A stretch of 64,000 nucleotides of DNA from CAVSVP01 sp963731125 (GTDB lineage: Bacteria; Pseudomonadota; Gammaproteobacteria; Competibacterales; Competibacteraceae). A program made the position numbers and the translations under genes. Location of the stretch: positions 1 through 64,000 of the forward strand of contig CAVSVP010000006.1 in the NCBI GenBank assembly GCA_963731125.1, given 5' to 3'. Positions 17,208-26,068 of this stretch are shown one piece after another. The notes below the pieces were generated by a model that saw only the letters and a program-made list of their open reading frames with translations, made no database searches and was not told where the DNA came from. Position 1 is the first letter of the stretch. Each line of letters starts with the position of its first letter.

Positions 17208-18938
17208 GGGTGCAACCCGCTGCGCGCGCTAGTTAATCACAATTTATTTATGGTTTTGACTCCTCAGGAGTGCGTGCTAGCCCCCGCCGGGATCTAAGGT
17301 AAACTACGCTGTGTGAAGCAACGTAGTCAAGACCGATGGGAGCTAGCGATGAACAGCATGAACGAAACCCGAGGGAAAGACAATCGCCAAGCGATACTGG
17401 CGGAGACAGCCAAGCTAGTGGAGCGCGTGGAGCAGGCGTATGTGCAAGGCGAAGCGGTGCATGAACTGGAGCGGGGCTTATTTGCTCAGCTGCTGCGGAT
17501 GGGGCATCAGCTAGTGGAGCTGTTTTTTAGCTTATGTGGGCCAGGTGATCACGGGGCGCAAGTAAGCTTACCCGGTGGTCGGCAGGTCAAGCGCCTGGGG
17601 CGAAGCCGCGTTCGTGAGTATCGCTCGGTGTTTGGGGAGCATCAGCTGGAGCGGGTGGTGTACGGAACGCGGGAAGGTCAGAAGATCGACTACGTGCCGC
17701 TGGATAGCCAGCGGCAGTTACCGGCGAGCAAGTTTTCCTATTTGCTGCAAGAGTGGGATCAGGCGCTGGTGATTGAGCAGCCGTATGCGCAGGTGAGCGA
17801 GACGCTGGAGCGGATGTTGGGGGTTCGGCAGTCGGTGCATAGTTTGGAGCGGATCAATCAGCAGTTGTCGGGTTCGGTAGAAGCATTTTGGGCGGGTCGG
17901 GAGCCAGCACCGGCGGCACAAGACGACGAGTTGGTGGTGTGTAGCGCGGACAGTAAAGGGGTGGTGAGGCGGCGTGCGGTCACCGCAGTCGACATGGTTG
18001 CTGAGCGTGACGTGGCGACTACGGGGGATGAGGGCAAACCGGGCGGCAAGAAAATGGCGTTGCTTGGTGCTGCCTATCCCATGGCGCCTTATGTTCGCAC
18101 CCCCGAGCAGGTGCTTGCGGCGCTGTTTACGGTCCCCTCCGCGTCGGGCACCCAACCGCCCCGGCGGCCCAAGCCGTTGCATAAATACGTTCGGGCCAGC
18201 CTGGCGCGCGACGCGCAGGAGACGATGGCACCGTCCTATGCGGCGATCTTTGCTTGGCTCGCTGAGGAGCAGCGCCAGCGCAATCCCAGCAGCCAGCAGC
18301 GCGTTGTGGTACTGATGGATGGCCAACCCTCCCTGTGGCGTGCCGCGGAACAGGGGTTAGCCGGGGTGAGCTATGTGGAGGTGCTGGATCTGATGCACGC
18401 GTTGGGCTATCTCTGGGATGCGGCCGAGTTATTCCATCCCAGCGGTGCCCAAGGTCCGGGCACAGAGAGCGTCAAGCAGCAGCGTCTGGTGTTCGTCAAA
18501 CAACAGGCCGAACGCCTGCTCAACGGTCAGGTACAGACCGTCATCGGCCGTCTGCGTGCCCAATCCCACCGACTGAGTGCGGCACAACGCGAGTCGCTCG
18601 CCGAGGTTATCGGCTATTTGAGTCACAATGTCGCACGGATGCAGTATGACCACTACCTGCAAGCGGGCTATCCCATCGCTTCGGGGGTGATTGAGGGGGC
18701 GTGTCGGCATGTCGTCTGTGATCGGATGGAGCGCTCCGGCATGCGCTGGGTGATGCCCGGCGCCAAGGCGATGCTCGAGTTGCGCTGTATCGGCATCAAT
18801 CAGGACTGGGAGGCGTTTATGAAATTTCATATCGCACACGAAAACCAACGACTCTATCCCATGAAGGCGGCCAATGATGAGACGTTCTTACCCGATCGAC
18901 TGATCGCCTAACAATATAGCGGAAGGCGGGTTACACCC
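17208..18938 (+). mobile_element. ISKra4-family insertion sequence, copy A, without target duplication
   Basis: The ends are GGGTGCAACCCGC at 17208-17220 and the near-complement GCGGGTTACACCC at 18926-18938. The sequence is almost identical to copy B (41988-43719). The left flank is an IS4-like transposase and the right flank is a group II intron open reading frame. The adjacent 9-mers (CTTCCGGTT and ACCCACATC) do not match. Copy B does have a 9 bp duplication, so copy A looks like a recombination product of two ISKra4 insertions. Confidence 0.88.
17349..18911 (+). CDS. ISKra4-family transposase, copy A
   Basis: The product is about 520 residues from the ATG at 17349, which is preceded by GGGAG at a good distance. 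An in-frame GTG at 17313 would add 12 residues. Motifs of the family are visible: EWDQALVIEQPYAQVSETLERMLG, ELVVCSADSKGVV, VVVLMDGQPSLWRAAEQ, EVLDLMHALGYLWDAAELFH and GYPIASGVIEGACRHVVCDRMERSGMRW. The candidate catalytic acids are in CSADSKG, LMDGQ and GVIEGACR. A one-base deletion close to the 3' end relative to copy B changes the last residues to NDETFLPDRLIA. This lies beyond the conserved region and may not affect activity. Confidence 0.88.
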   Translation: MNSMNETRGKDNRQAILAETAKLVERVEQAYVQGEAVHELERGLFAQLLRMGHQLVELFFSLCGPGDHGAQVSLPGGRQVKRLGRSRVREYRSVFGEHQLERVVYGTREGQKIDYVPLDSQRQLPASKFSYLLQEWDQALVIEQPYAQVSETLERMLGVRQSVHSLERINQQLSGSVEAFWAGREPAPAAQDDELVVCSADSKGVVRRRAVTAVDMVAERDVATTGDEGKPGGKKMALLGAAYPMAPYVRTPEQVLAALFTVPSASGTQPPRRPKPLHKYVRASLARDAQETMAPSYAAIFAWLAEEQRQRNPSSQQRVVVLMDGQPSLWRAAEQGLAGVSYVEVLDLMHALGYLWDAAELFHPSGAQGPGTESVKQQRLVFVKQQAERLLNGQVQTVIGRLRAQSHRLSAAQRESLAEVIGYLSHNVARMQYDHYLQAGYPIASGVIEGACRHVVCDRMERSGMRWVMPGAKAMLELRCIGINQDWEAFMKFHIAHENQRLYPMKAANDETFLPDRLIA

Positions 18939-19322
18939 ACCCACATCTGTGGAAAGAAAGCCGATGGAACAGGCTTCCAACTGTGGCGTAAGACCAAGCG
19001 CAACCGCTTGAAAGCCAAGGTCAGGGAGGTCAAGGAAGCACTGCGCCGGCATCTGCATGCCCCGCTCGATGAGCAGGGCCGATGGTTGAATAGCGGGTTG
19101 CGAGGCCACTATGCCTACTTCGCGGTACCGACCAATAGCGCTGCGCTCTCGGCATTCCGCCACCATATCATCGTCCACTGGATCAGGCGTCTTCGGCGTC
19201 GCAGCCAGCGCGATCGCATGACAGGGGCGCGGATGAAGAAGCACATCGATCGGTATCTCCCACGTCCACGGATTCTTCACCCATGGCCAGAACAACGATT
19301 TCGCGTCAAATACTCGAGATAG
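18939..19322 (+). pseudogene. Group II intron reverse transcriptase/maturase, C-terminal remnant
   Basis: An open frame of 127 codons begins immediately at the IS end with THICGKKADGTGFQLWRKTK and ends at 19322. It continues with RWLNSGLRGHYAYFAVPTNS, ALSAFRHHIIVHWIRRLRRRSQ and HPWPEQRF. These match the C-terminal maturase and DNA-binding end of bacterial group II intron proteins. All polymerase motifs are missing, and the 5' part of the intron was lost at the junction with ISKra4 copy A. Intron RNA domains V and VI follow directly, as expected for this intron type. Confidence 0.85.
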
Positions 19323-19396
19323 GAGCCGGATGCAGGAATTCTGCTCGTCCGGATCTGTCCGGGGGGCGCGGGGTAACCCGCGTCCCTACCGGGATA
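19323..19396 (+). ncRNA. Group II intron 3' end, domains V and VI
   Basis: Positions 19323-19355 fold as a domain V hairpin: GAGCCGGATGCAG, a GAAT-type loop, then CTGCTCGTCCGGATC. The hairpin from GGGGCGCGGG, loop GTAA, to CCCGCGTCCC (about 19361-19386) resembles domain VI. The exact 3' splice site is uncertain, within a few bases of 19391-19396. Without the 5' domains the intron cannot splice. Confidence 0.75.
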
Positions 19397-19636
19397 TTTC
19401 CAACATAGAGCGTCTATGAGGGCAAATTAGGATAATGTGGAAAAAATCGGGGTTTTCAACAAAAAGGCTCAAAACTCAATTTCAGCCTATGTTTTCTCAC
19501 CTTTAAAGGGCTGGACGCCCTAGGCTTAAACAGCTAAGAATCAGCATAATATCAGGCATGGGCGGTTGCCCTTCAGTGTCAAGAGGTGGACTGTACAATC
19601 CTCATCCTAACACGTCAAGCAACCGCTCTCCTTAAT

Positions 19637-20835
19637 TAGGGCAATCGCGCTATATAGTCCTTGACAGAGGATGCAGGTAATGTTAGGAGGCATCCTGACG
19701 TTGAGGAGATAACCGATGCTGCCTGATCCCCGCCCCTATTTTGCCGAGCTGCCTGACCCCCGCCGGGAAACCCGAAACAAGCTACACAAATTGACTGACA
19801 TTCTCATGATTGTGTTTTGTGCCGTGCTCAGTGGGATTGAAGACTGGGTGGGAATGGAAGAATTTGGGAAGCAAAAAGAGGACTGGTTGCGAGAGTTCTT
19901 GGAACTGCCGAATGGCATTCCGTCCCATGATACGCTCAGTGACGTATTGGGGCGCCTGGCACCGGGGGCGTTTACGGAGGCGTTGTTGCGGTGGGTGGAG
20001 GTTGCTATACCGAGTTTAGCGGGGGAACCGGTGTGTCTGGATGGTAAGCGCCTGCGGGGTAGCCGGGTGGGGGATCAAGCCGTTCACCTGGTGAGTGCCT
20101 ACGCGGCGAAAGCCCGCCTAGTCCTCACGCCGCAGGCGGTGGCAGACAAAACCAATGAAATCACGGCGATGCCAGAGCTACTGTCACTGCTGGACGTGCG
20201 AGGCGCGGGGGTCACGATCGATGCGATGGGCTGTCAGAAAGCCATTGCCCGGGAGGTGGTCGACGCTGGCGCGGATTACATCCTGGCCCTGAAAGATAAC
20301 CACCCGAGTCTGCATGACGACGTGCGCTTATGGTTGGATACGGAAATTACTCAGGACCGATTACCCCAGCAGGAGACGGTAGACAAAGACCATGGTCGAA
20401 TTGAAATCCGCCGCTACGCCCTGAGTGACGAGATTGCCTGGCTGGAGCAACCACCCGAGTGGGCCGGACTGCAAGCGGTCGGTCGACTCGAAGCGACTCG
20501 GATCATCGGCGATACAACGACGACCGAACACCGCTATTACCTATGCTCACTGACCGATCCGGCGTGCTTTGCCGACGCCGTGCGCCGCCACTGGGATACC
20601 GAGAATGGCCAGCATTGGGTACTGGACGTGCAGTTCGGCGAAGATGCCAACCGGGCACACCAACCTCACTCGGCTGAAAACCTCGCTCTGATCCGGCGGA
20701 TGGCGCTCAATGTGATACGCCACAACGGCTCCTCCCAGGATAGCCTGCGACGTCGTCAGCGGCGCGCTTCACTGAACGACGAGTACCGTAACCAACTCAT
20801 CTTCGGGCCGAAACTCACATAGCGCGATTGCCCTA
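19637..20835 (+). mobile_element. ISAs1-family insertion sequence
   Basis: The inverted repeats are TAGGGCAATCGCGCTAT at 19637-19653 and its complement at 20819-20835. The element is flanked by a perfect 10 bp direct repeat, TCTCCTTAAT (19627-19636 and 20836-20845). It encodes a single transposase. The right-hand duplication is shared with the next IS, which starts at 20846, so the two elements were inserted at the same target. The 240 bp to its left (19397-19636) holds no gene I can recognise. Confidence 0.92.
19716..20822 (+). CDS. ISAs1-family transposase
   Basis: The 368-residue transposase has the typical N-terminal DPRRETRNKLHKLTDILMIVFCAVLSG segment and CLDGKRLRGSR, VTIDAMGCQKAIAREVVDAGADYILALKDNHP and HWDTENGQHWVLDVQFGEDANR motifs. 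These supply the DDE residues (D of LDGKRLRGS, D of IDAMGCQ, E of DTENGQ). The start at 19716 follows GAGGAG with good spacing. The frame is full length for the family, so it is probably active. It ends a few bases inside the right inverted repeat. Confidence 0.92.
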   Translation: MLPDPRPYFAELPDPRRETRNKLHKLTDILMIVFCAVLSGIEDWVGMEEFGKQKEDWLREFLELPNGIPSHDTLSDVLGRLAPGAFTEALLRWVEVAIPSLAGEPVCLDGKRLRGSRVGDQAVHLVSAYAAKARLVLTPQAVADKTNEITAMPELLSLLDVRGAGVTIDAMGCQKAIAREVVDAGADYILALKDNHPSLHDDVRLWLDTEITQDRLPQQETVDKDHGRIEIRRYALSDEIAWLEQPPEWAGLQAVGRLEATRIIGDTTTTEHRYYLCSLTDPACFADAVRRHWDTENGQHWVLDVQFGEDANRAHQPHSAENLALIRRMALNVIRHNGSSQDSLRRRQRRASLNDEYRNQLIFGPKLT

Positions 20836-20845
20836 TCTCCTTAAT

Positions 20846-22510
20846 CAGCAATTCTAAATGTAGATTTTTCTGGGTAGAGTTAGCATCCAGGATTAACCAT
20901 GATAGTTTCTCTCGCTGTTGTCTAGTGAGAGGAATTATCGATGAGCTACCCCTTCAGACGGCCAGAACCACCTTTTACCTTTGACGCGCTGGTGAGTCAT
21001 TTTCATGGTGTGTTGGAGGGACTGCCCGATCAGCGCACGGGTAACAACACACGCTATAGCATGAAAGAGGCGGGGCTGGGCGCCTTTTCGGTGTTTTTCA
21101 CCCAGTGTCCGTCGTTTCTGGCGTTTCAACAGGCGATGGCACAGGTTAAGGGCCAGAGCAACGCCCACACCTGGTTTCAGATGGAGCAGATTCCCTGCGA
21201 TAACCGCATCCGTACGCTCTGGGATCCGCTGCCCCCGACGCATTTTTTTCCTGTCTTTTCCTATATGTTCGAACGGTTACCCACCCACGGTTACCTGCCG
21301 CCCTGGCGCTCGTTCGATCATCATCTGCTGGTGGCGTTAGACGCGACGGAGTATTTTTCCTCCCCTAAGATTCACTGTCAGCAATGCTCCCAGACCCACC
21401 CCTGCCACGGCACCGTGACGTATTCCCATCAAGCGATCACGCCGGTGCTGGTCGCTCCCGGCCACGGGCAAGTGATTTCCCTGGCGCCTGAGTTTATCAC
21501 ACCCCAGGACGGCCATGATAAGCAGGACTGTGAAACGGCCGCCGCGAAGCGGTGGCTAGCGCCGTATGGCCCGCTGGGCGTGACGGGGTTAGGCGATGAT
21601 CGGTATTGTCATCAGCCCCTGTGTGAGGCGATTTTGGCGGCGAATTGCCACTTTCTCCTGGTGTGCAAGCCCGACTCCCACAAAACACGCTACGATTGGC
21701 TTGCGGGACTCTCCCTGGAGACGGTCACGGTTCGCCGCTGGACCGGCAAACGCCATGAAATCGACACCTACCGCTACCTCAATCACGTGCCCCTGCGCGA
21801 CGGCGACGACGCCCTGTGGGTCAACGGGTGCGAACTGACCACCACCGATAGTGAGGGCAATAGCCTCTACAACAACGCCTTTGCCACCAGCCACCCCATC
21901 CCGCACGATAACGTCATCGGCCTGGTGGCGGCGGGCCGGGCGCGCTGGAAAATCGAAAACGAGAACCATAACGTCCTCAACACCAAAGGCTATCACCTCG
22001 AACATAACTATGGCCACGGCAAACAGCACTTGTCGGGCTTACTGCTCACGCTCCATCTCCTGGCCTTTCTCTTTCATACCGTGCTGGAGTTGATGGATCG
22101 CAAATACCAGCTCATCCGACACCCCTTGCCTAACCGGGAAACCTGCTTCAACGACCTGCGCGCCCTGACACGCTATCGCTGCTTTGACAGCGGGGAGGCG
22201 CTGCTCGATTTCATGATCCAGGGCCTGGAAATCCCCTTCCCAGACACCAGCTAAGGATAGCACCTGCCTGACCACACCATACCCCTCAACCCCAACCCAT
22301 TGGAGCTGCACGGCGCCCACGGGTCACGGCCGCCGGTGAGAGAATCAAAAACCACCTCACCGCCTCTTACCAGACCACGATCGCTCGGGTTTAAGAAGAG
22401 AATACCATCAACCTCACTCTTTTTACCCGCCTCTTCACCGATCGCCGTGTCCACCTATCGAGACTTACTGCGGTCTTTGCTGATAACAGAATCCACATTT
22501 AGAATTGCTG
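20846..22510 (+). mobile_element. ISNCY-like insertion sequence (1.67 kb)
   Basis: The terminal inverted repeats are 20 bp with one mismatch, at 20846-20865 and 22491-22510 (CAGCAATTCTAAATGTAGAT against a GGAT end). The element is flanked by the 9 bp direct repeat CTCCTTAAT (20837-20845 and 22511-22519). The left copy of the repeat is also the right duplication of the neighbouring ISAs1 element. The non-coding 256 bp after the transposase, 22255-22510, belongs to the element. Confidence 0.88.
20941..22254 (+). CDS. DDE transposase of the ISNCY-like element
   Basis: The 437-residue protein contains HHLLVALDATEYFSSPKIHC, CQQCSQTHPC, VTGLGDDRYCHQPLCEAIL and RARWKIENENHNVLNTKGYHLEHNYGHGKQHL. The acidic residues in LVALDAT, GLGDDRY and WKIENENHN form a plausible DDE set. 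Paired Cys residues (CQQC...HPC) suggest a small metal-binding insertion. Many proteins of this type are filed under non-classified IS families, and I did not place it more exactly. The frame is intact. Confidence 0.82.
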   Translation: MSYPFRRPEPPFTFDALVSHFHGVLEGLPDQRTGNNTRYSMKEAGLGAFSVFFTQCPSFLAFQQAMAQVKGQSNAHTWFQMEQIPCDNRIRTLWDPLPPTHFFPVFSYMFERLPTHGYLPPWRSFDHHLLVALDATEYFSSPKIHCQQCSQTHPCHGTVTYSHQAITPVLVAPGHGQVISLAPEFITPQDGHDKQDCETAAAKRWLAPYGPLGVTGLGDDRYCHQPLCEAILAANCHFLLVCKPDSHKTRYDWLAGLSLETVTVRRWTGKRHEIDTYRYLNHVPLRDGDDALWVNGCELTTTDSEGNSLYNNAFATSHPIPHDNVIGLVAAGRARWKIENENHNVLNTKGYHLEHNYGHGKQHLSGLLLTLHLLAFLFHTVLELMDRKYQLIRHPLPNRETCFNDLRALTRYRCFDSGEALLDFMIQGLEIPFPDTS

Positions 22511-22552
22511 CTCCTTAATACCTCTTTTGGCGAAGGTATTGATAGTAGCATG

Positions 22553-22690
22553 TTATTTGCTGAATTTTTTAGCCATAATAGCGATAATCAACCCACCTAA
22601 AGCAACCATGGCAAAGGGAAAACCTACGACAAATAATGCGCCAATCTGGATATCAGACAACGCCTGGTTGCTTTGCGCATAGCGATTATG
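22553..22690 (-). pseudogene. Possible truncated small membrane-protein reading frame
   Basis: On the minus strand an open frame reads ...QALSDIQIGALFVVG, FPFAMVALGGLIIAIM and AKKFSK before a TAA at 22553-22555. It would form one or two membrane helices. I see no ATG, GTG or TTG upstream with a ribosome-binding site, and the frame overlaps the start of the next plus-strand gene. It is either a decayed gene tail or chance, and it is listed only because the hydrophobic pattern is regular. Confidence 0.25.
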
Positions 22691-22696
22691 GTGATC

Positions 22697-24277
22697 ATGG
22701 AAACCAATCTGACGACTTCACTTATCACAGCGCTCCAAAATCCCGCGCTGTATGATCATCCAGTGGAAAAATTTGCTGTGCTGGAGACTCACATCTCGTG
22801 GATTTTGCTGACAGGTCCTTATGCCTATAAGCTCAAAAAACCGGTTAACCTTGGCTTCGTAGATTTTACCACTCTCGCCAAACGCCACTTTTATTGTCAG
22901 GAAGAACTCCGTTTAAACCGCCGTCTGGCACCCGAACTCTATCAAGCCGTCATTCGGATCACCGGTAGCCTCGAGCATCCCGCCTTGGAAGGTCGCGGAG
23001 AGACGCTCGAGTATGCCGTTAAGATGCGGCAATTCCCCCCGGATAACCTGCTAAGCCAACTAGCGGCACGCGGTGAATTGCAAACGGAACACATCGATGA
23101 AATGGCGCAAAAGATTGCCGCTTTCCACCAGTCCATACCCAAGGCCGATCCCACAACGTCCTTCGGCGCACCGGACCAGGTCCATGACTGGGTATTGCAA
23201 AACTTTGCGCGCATCCACCCGTTACTGCATAATGAAACAGACATCGCGCAGCTCAATACCTTGCAGAGCTGGTGCGAGAAGGAGCGCCGGCGTCTTGACC
23301 AAGCCCTTAGCAAACGCAAGGAGAAAGGCTTTATCCGAGAGAGTCATGGCGACCTGCATTTAGGCAATATGGCACTTATCGATAGTCATGTCATTCCGTT
23401 CGATTGCATCGAGTTCAATGAAGAGCTGCGCTGGATCGATGTCATGAGCGAAATCGCTTTTGTCGTCATGGACCTGCAGGACCGCCATTATCCCCGCTTT
23501 GCTCACCGGTTTTTAAACCGCTACCTGCAGCAAAGCGGCGATTATACTGGAGTAGCGATGCTCTCTTATTATTTGGTCTATCGAGCATTGGTACGAGCTA
23601 TGGTCGGGGTGTTGCGTTTGCAACAGGAGGGTTTAACGGACCAACAGCAAACGGCTATCCGACAAGACTATGAGGATTATGTGCAACTGGCTCTGAGCTA
23701 CATAAGGCAGCACCGTTCCGTGCTGATAATCACTCACGGCGTATCGGGCACTGGTAAATCGACTCTTGCCGAGAAACTGGTGGAAATCTCAGGTGCGCTC
23801 CGGGTCCGCTCCGATGTGGAACGGAAAAGGCTTTTCCATTATTCTCTGGAGGCGGATACTCAATCGACTCTGCAAGGCGGCATTTATACACCCGCTGCTA
23901 GCCGGTTGACCTATGAAAGGTTGGCAACGCTGGCAACGGATATTATTAACGCCGGCTATTCCGTTATTGTGGATGCCGCTTTTTTGCAACGTTCACAGCG
24001 AGACATCTTTCGGCACCTAGCCGATACCCACGGTGTCCCTTTTATTGCGCTGAACCTTCAGGCAGCGGTAGAAATATTGCAAAAACGTATCCTGCACCGG
24101 AAAGCGGTAAGCCAGGATGCTTCGGAAGCCGGTATCGAGGTGCTGGAAACCCAGCTACGCACGCAAGAACCCCTGGAACAAGACGAGTTGCCCTATGCGT
24201 TAAGCATCGCAGCAGCAGAGTCACTGGATGCTGAAGCTGTTTGCCGCGATCTTCTGAAGAAAATTGGCAATGACTAA
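22697..24277 (+). CDS. Bifunctional APH-like kinase / P-loop ATP-binding protein
   Basis: The product is about 526 residues. The N-terminal 330 or so form an aminoglycoside-phosphotransferase-like kinase with the Brenner motif ESHGDLHLGN and the metal-binding aspartate in PFDCIEFN. The C-terminal 170 residues are a zeta-toxin/AAA-like P-loop kinase with Walker A GVSGTGKST, then VRSDVERKRLF and VDAAFLQRSQRD. This two-kinase fusion is a recognised uncharacterised family, with no known substrate. It is unlikely to be a resistance determinant. The ATG at 22697 is preferred over an upstream ATG at 22673, though neither has a strong ribosome-binding site. It is followed 97 bp later by the HPF-cold-shock gene on the same strand, so they may be co-regulated. 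Confidence 0.82.
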   Translation: METNLTTSLITALQNPALYDHPVEKFAVLETHISWILLTGPYAYKLKKPVNLGFVDFTTLAKRHFYCQEELRLNRRLAPELYQAVIRITGSLEHPALEGRGETLEYAVKMRQFPPDNLLSQLAARGELQTEHIDEMAQKIAAFHQSIPKADPTTSFGAPDQVHDWVLQNFARIHPLLHNETDIAQLNTLQSWCEKERRRLDQALSKRKEKGFIRESHGDLHLGNMALIDSHVIPFDCIEFNEELRWIDVMSEIAFVVMDLQDRHYPRFAHRFLNRYLQQSGDYTGVAMLSYYLVYRALVRAMVGVLRLQQEGLTDQQQTAIRQDYEDYVQLALSYIRQHRSVLIITHGVSGTGKSTLAEKLVEISGALRVRSDVERKRLFHYSLEADTQSTLQGGIYTPAASRLTYERLATLATDIINAGYSVIVDAAFLQRSQRDIFRHLADTHGVPFIALNLQAAVEILQKRILHRKAVSQDASEAGIEVLETQLRTQEPLEQDELPYALSIAAAESLDAEAVCRDLLKKIGND

Positions 24278-24374
24278 TGTTAAAAAAACCTTTTCCTATC
24301 AGGTACAATGCTATCCTGACTGAGTAGCCAAACCAAAAAACCGATAAGGCCACCTTACGACGGAGATTATCAAT

Positions 24375-25007
24375 ATGCAGATTCCGCTGGAGATTACTTT
24401 TCATGGAGTATCCCGCTCTGAGTGGAGCGAGAGTTATGTCCGCGAGCAGGTAGGGCGCCTAGAACAGCTTTGCGATAATATTATTTCTTGTCGCATCTCC
24501 ATTGAGCAGCCACACCGCCACCGCCACACAGGAAATTCTTACCGCGTACGCGTTGAGGTGCGAGTGCCTCCCCACAAGGATTTAGTTGCCACCGAAGAAC
24601 CAGTAGACGTCAACAGGGACAAAGACAATTATCTCCAGCCGGTGATTCATGCTGCATTTCAGGCCATGGAGCGGCAGTTAAAAAAACACATTAAACGGCG
24701 CCGTGAACCGATTCAGCCTACGGCTTCCGAAGAGGAATCGGACGGCCTTGTCGTGAGACTCTTCTCAGACGCAGGCTATGGTTTTTTAAAAACTCCCTCC
24801 GGTCGGGAATTTTACTTTCACCGTAATAGCGTCTTGCACCATGACTTCGAGCGCCTGGCCATTGGCACGGAAGTTCGGTTTACGGCAGAGATAGGGGAAA
24901 TGGGTCCCCAGGCCAGCTCAGTACAGATCATTAACAAACCGGGAGCCCGCGAATCCGAGGACACTGCGCTGCGGGATGACGTACCCCCCGGGTGGAGAAA
25001 CGCTTAG
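24375..25007 (+). CDS. HPF/RaiA-type ribosome-associated protein with C-terminal cold-shock domain
   Basis: The 210-residue fusion has an S30AE/HPF-like fold in residues 1-105 (ITFHGVSRSEWSESYVREQVG, then RVRVEVRVPPHKDL). A cold-shock domain follows at about 120-188, with RNP1-like AGYGFLKTP and RNP2-like EFYFHRNSV. Known HPF/RaiA proteins bind the 30S decoding centre and stop translation in starvation. Cold-shock domains bind single-stranded RNA. The fusion therefore probably acts on ribosomes or on RNA in stress, which is inferred. GGAG precedes the start by 8 bases. It is convergent with a BON-domain gene only 34 bp away, and I see no clear terminator between them. Confidence 0.85.
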   Translation: MQIPLEITFHGVSRSEWSESYVREQVGRLEQLCDNIISCRISIEQPHRHRHTGNSYRVRVEVRVPPHKDLVATEEPVDVNRDKDNYLQPVIHAAFQAMERQLKKHIKRRREPIQPTASEEESDGLVVRLFSDAGYGFLKTPSGREFYFHRNSVLHHDFERLAIGTEVRFTAEIGEMGPQASSVQIINKPGARESEDTALRDDVPPGWRNA

Positions 25008-25041
25008 TCCTTGCAGATGCTTTCTCGACCATGAGACAAGC

Positions 25042-25767
25042 TTAGTAAGAATGCACCTCGAGTTCATTGTTGACATGATGCACCCCAAGAATGTACCAGG
25101 CATCGAACTCGGCCAGTCGCTTCTGTTCCCGGCTGCGCACCAGACCTTTGAGGGTAATAACATGATCCTGCGTGCTGGCCAGGATTTGGATAGCGTCTAA
25201 GGCGGGGTCCTTTTCCAGGACCATGCGCAGACTATCGGTGATTTCGTAGTCGCTATCCTCTTGGGGAGGCACGATATGAAGCCGGTTATTGACATCGACG
25301 GTACCTCGCACCCACCAAGCCAGCACGTCGGTCCAGCGCTTATGGGACAGGCTTCCTACACTGCCGGTTAGCGTGACTACACCATCTGTCACACGTATTT
25401 CGATGGTGTTCTTCTCAGTATCGCCAGGCCCTTTATCGAACGCCGGCTGACCCTCTCCGGGTCTTATTGTATAGCCGTTAAATAACAATTCCTCCGCGAG
25501 TGCCCGATAAACGGCATCCCGGATAGCACCGTCGCCACGCCGTTCTCCGGGCACGACACGCAGCCGATCGAGTACCCCTTTCACGCCGCCAACGCCGGCG
25601 ACTAGACGCGGAGCAAGCCGTTTAACAATGATATTTTCAACCTCTCCTTCCAACACTGCGACACCCTCGTCGACCTCAATGCGGATCGGGTATTGATGAA
25701 GATTAATCGCGGTTTCCCTTTCCAGTACCGCACGAATTGCCTTAGTTAAATTTCCTGCTGCCGCCAT
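25042..25767 (-). CDS. BON-domain protein with three domains, cytoplasmic
   Basis: The 241-residue protein has no signal peptide. It has three BON repeats, recognisable from the recurring 'I.V..G.V.L.G.V......R' pattern: IRIEVDEGVAVLEGEVEN, IEIRVTDGVVTLTGSVGS and ILASTQDHVITLKGLVRS. Each is followed by a conserved 'GV..V.N.L.V' end. GAGGAG lies 9 bases before the ATG. BON domains in other proteins bind phospholipid or act in osmotic and envelope stress. Here the lack of an export signal suggests a cytoplasmic role, which is unproven. It is transcribed divergently from the six-BON gene at 26069, across about 300 bp. Confidence 0.85.
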   Translation of the reverse strand: MAAAGNLTKAIRAVLERETAINLHQYPIRIEVDEGVAVLEGEVENIIVKRLAPRLVAGVGGVKGVLDRLRVVPGERRGDGAIRDAVYRALAEELLFNGYTIRPGEGQPAFDKGPGDTEKNTIEIRVTDGVVTLTGSVGSLSHKRWTDVLAWWVRGTVDVNNRLHIVPPQEDSDYEITDSLRMVLEKDPALDAIQILASTQDHVITLKGLVRSREQKRLAEFDAWYILGVHHVNNELEVHSY

Positions 25768-26068
25768 ACGGGTTGCTCCTCAAGTTTGCTCGGACGATCC
25801 ACCCAAAATCAAGAACAAGGTCTAAAACAGCGTAAAATGTACAAAGCGTTCTGTAAAATTTGCAGACTTTTTGATACAAAAACACGCTGCCTAAGCAGGC
25901 GCGTGCAGATCGCTTACTCCGCTCACAAAAAACCGAACTTGCGCAACTTAAGCAGAACGCAAACGGATCTAGCCAAGCGGATAACACGGCTGGCCACGGT
26001 TGGCATGGCGTTTGCGCTTTGATGATACCACCAGCAAACCTAAATGTCAGACTGTATGGGGGAATTGC
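25768..26068. promoter_or_regulatory. Divergent intergenic region between two BON-domain genes
   Basis: This stretch contains no gene that I can support. It must hold the promoters of the three-BON gene (leftward) and the six-BON gene (rightward), because both have good ribosome-binding sites at its edges. Shared regulation is likely but I identify no operator. Confidence 0.4.

Noticed and set aside
17718..18326. 202-residue antisense frame inside the ISKra4 transposase (and 42601-43209)
   Set aside because: The transposase frame on the opposite strand has clear family motifs. This one is its shadow with skewed His/Arg composition.
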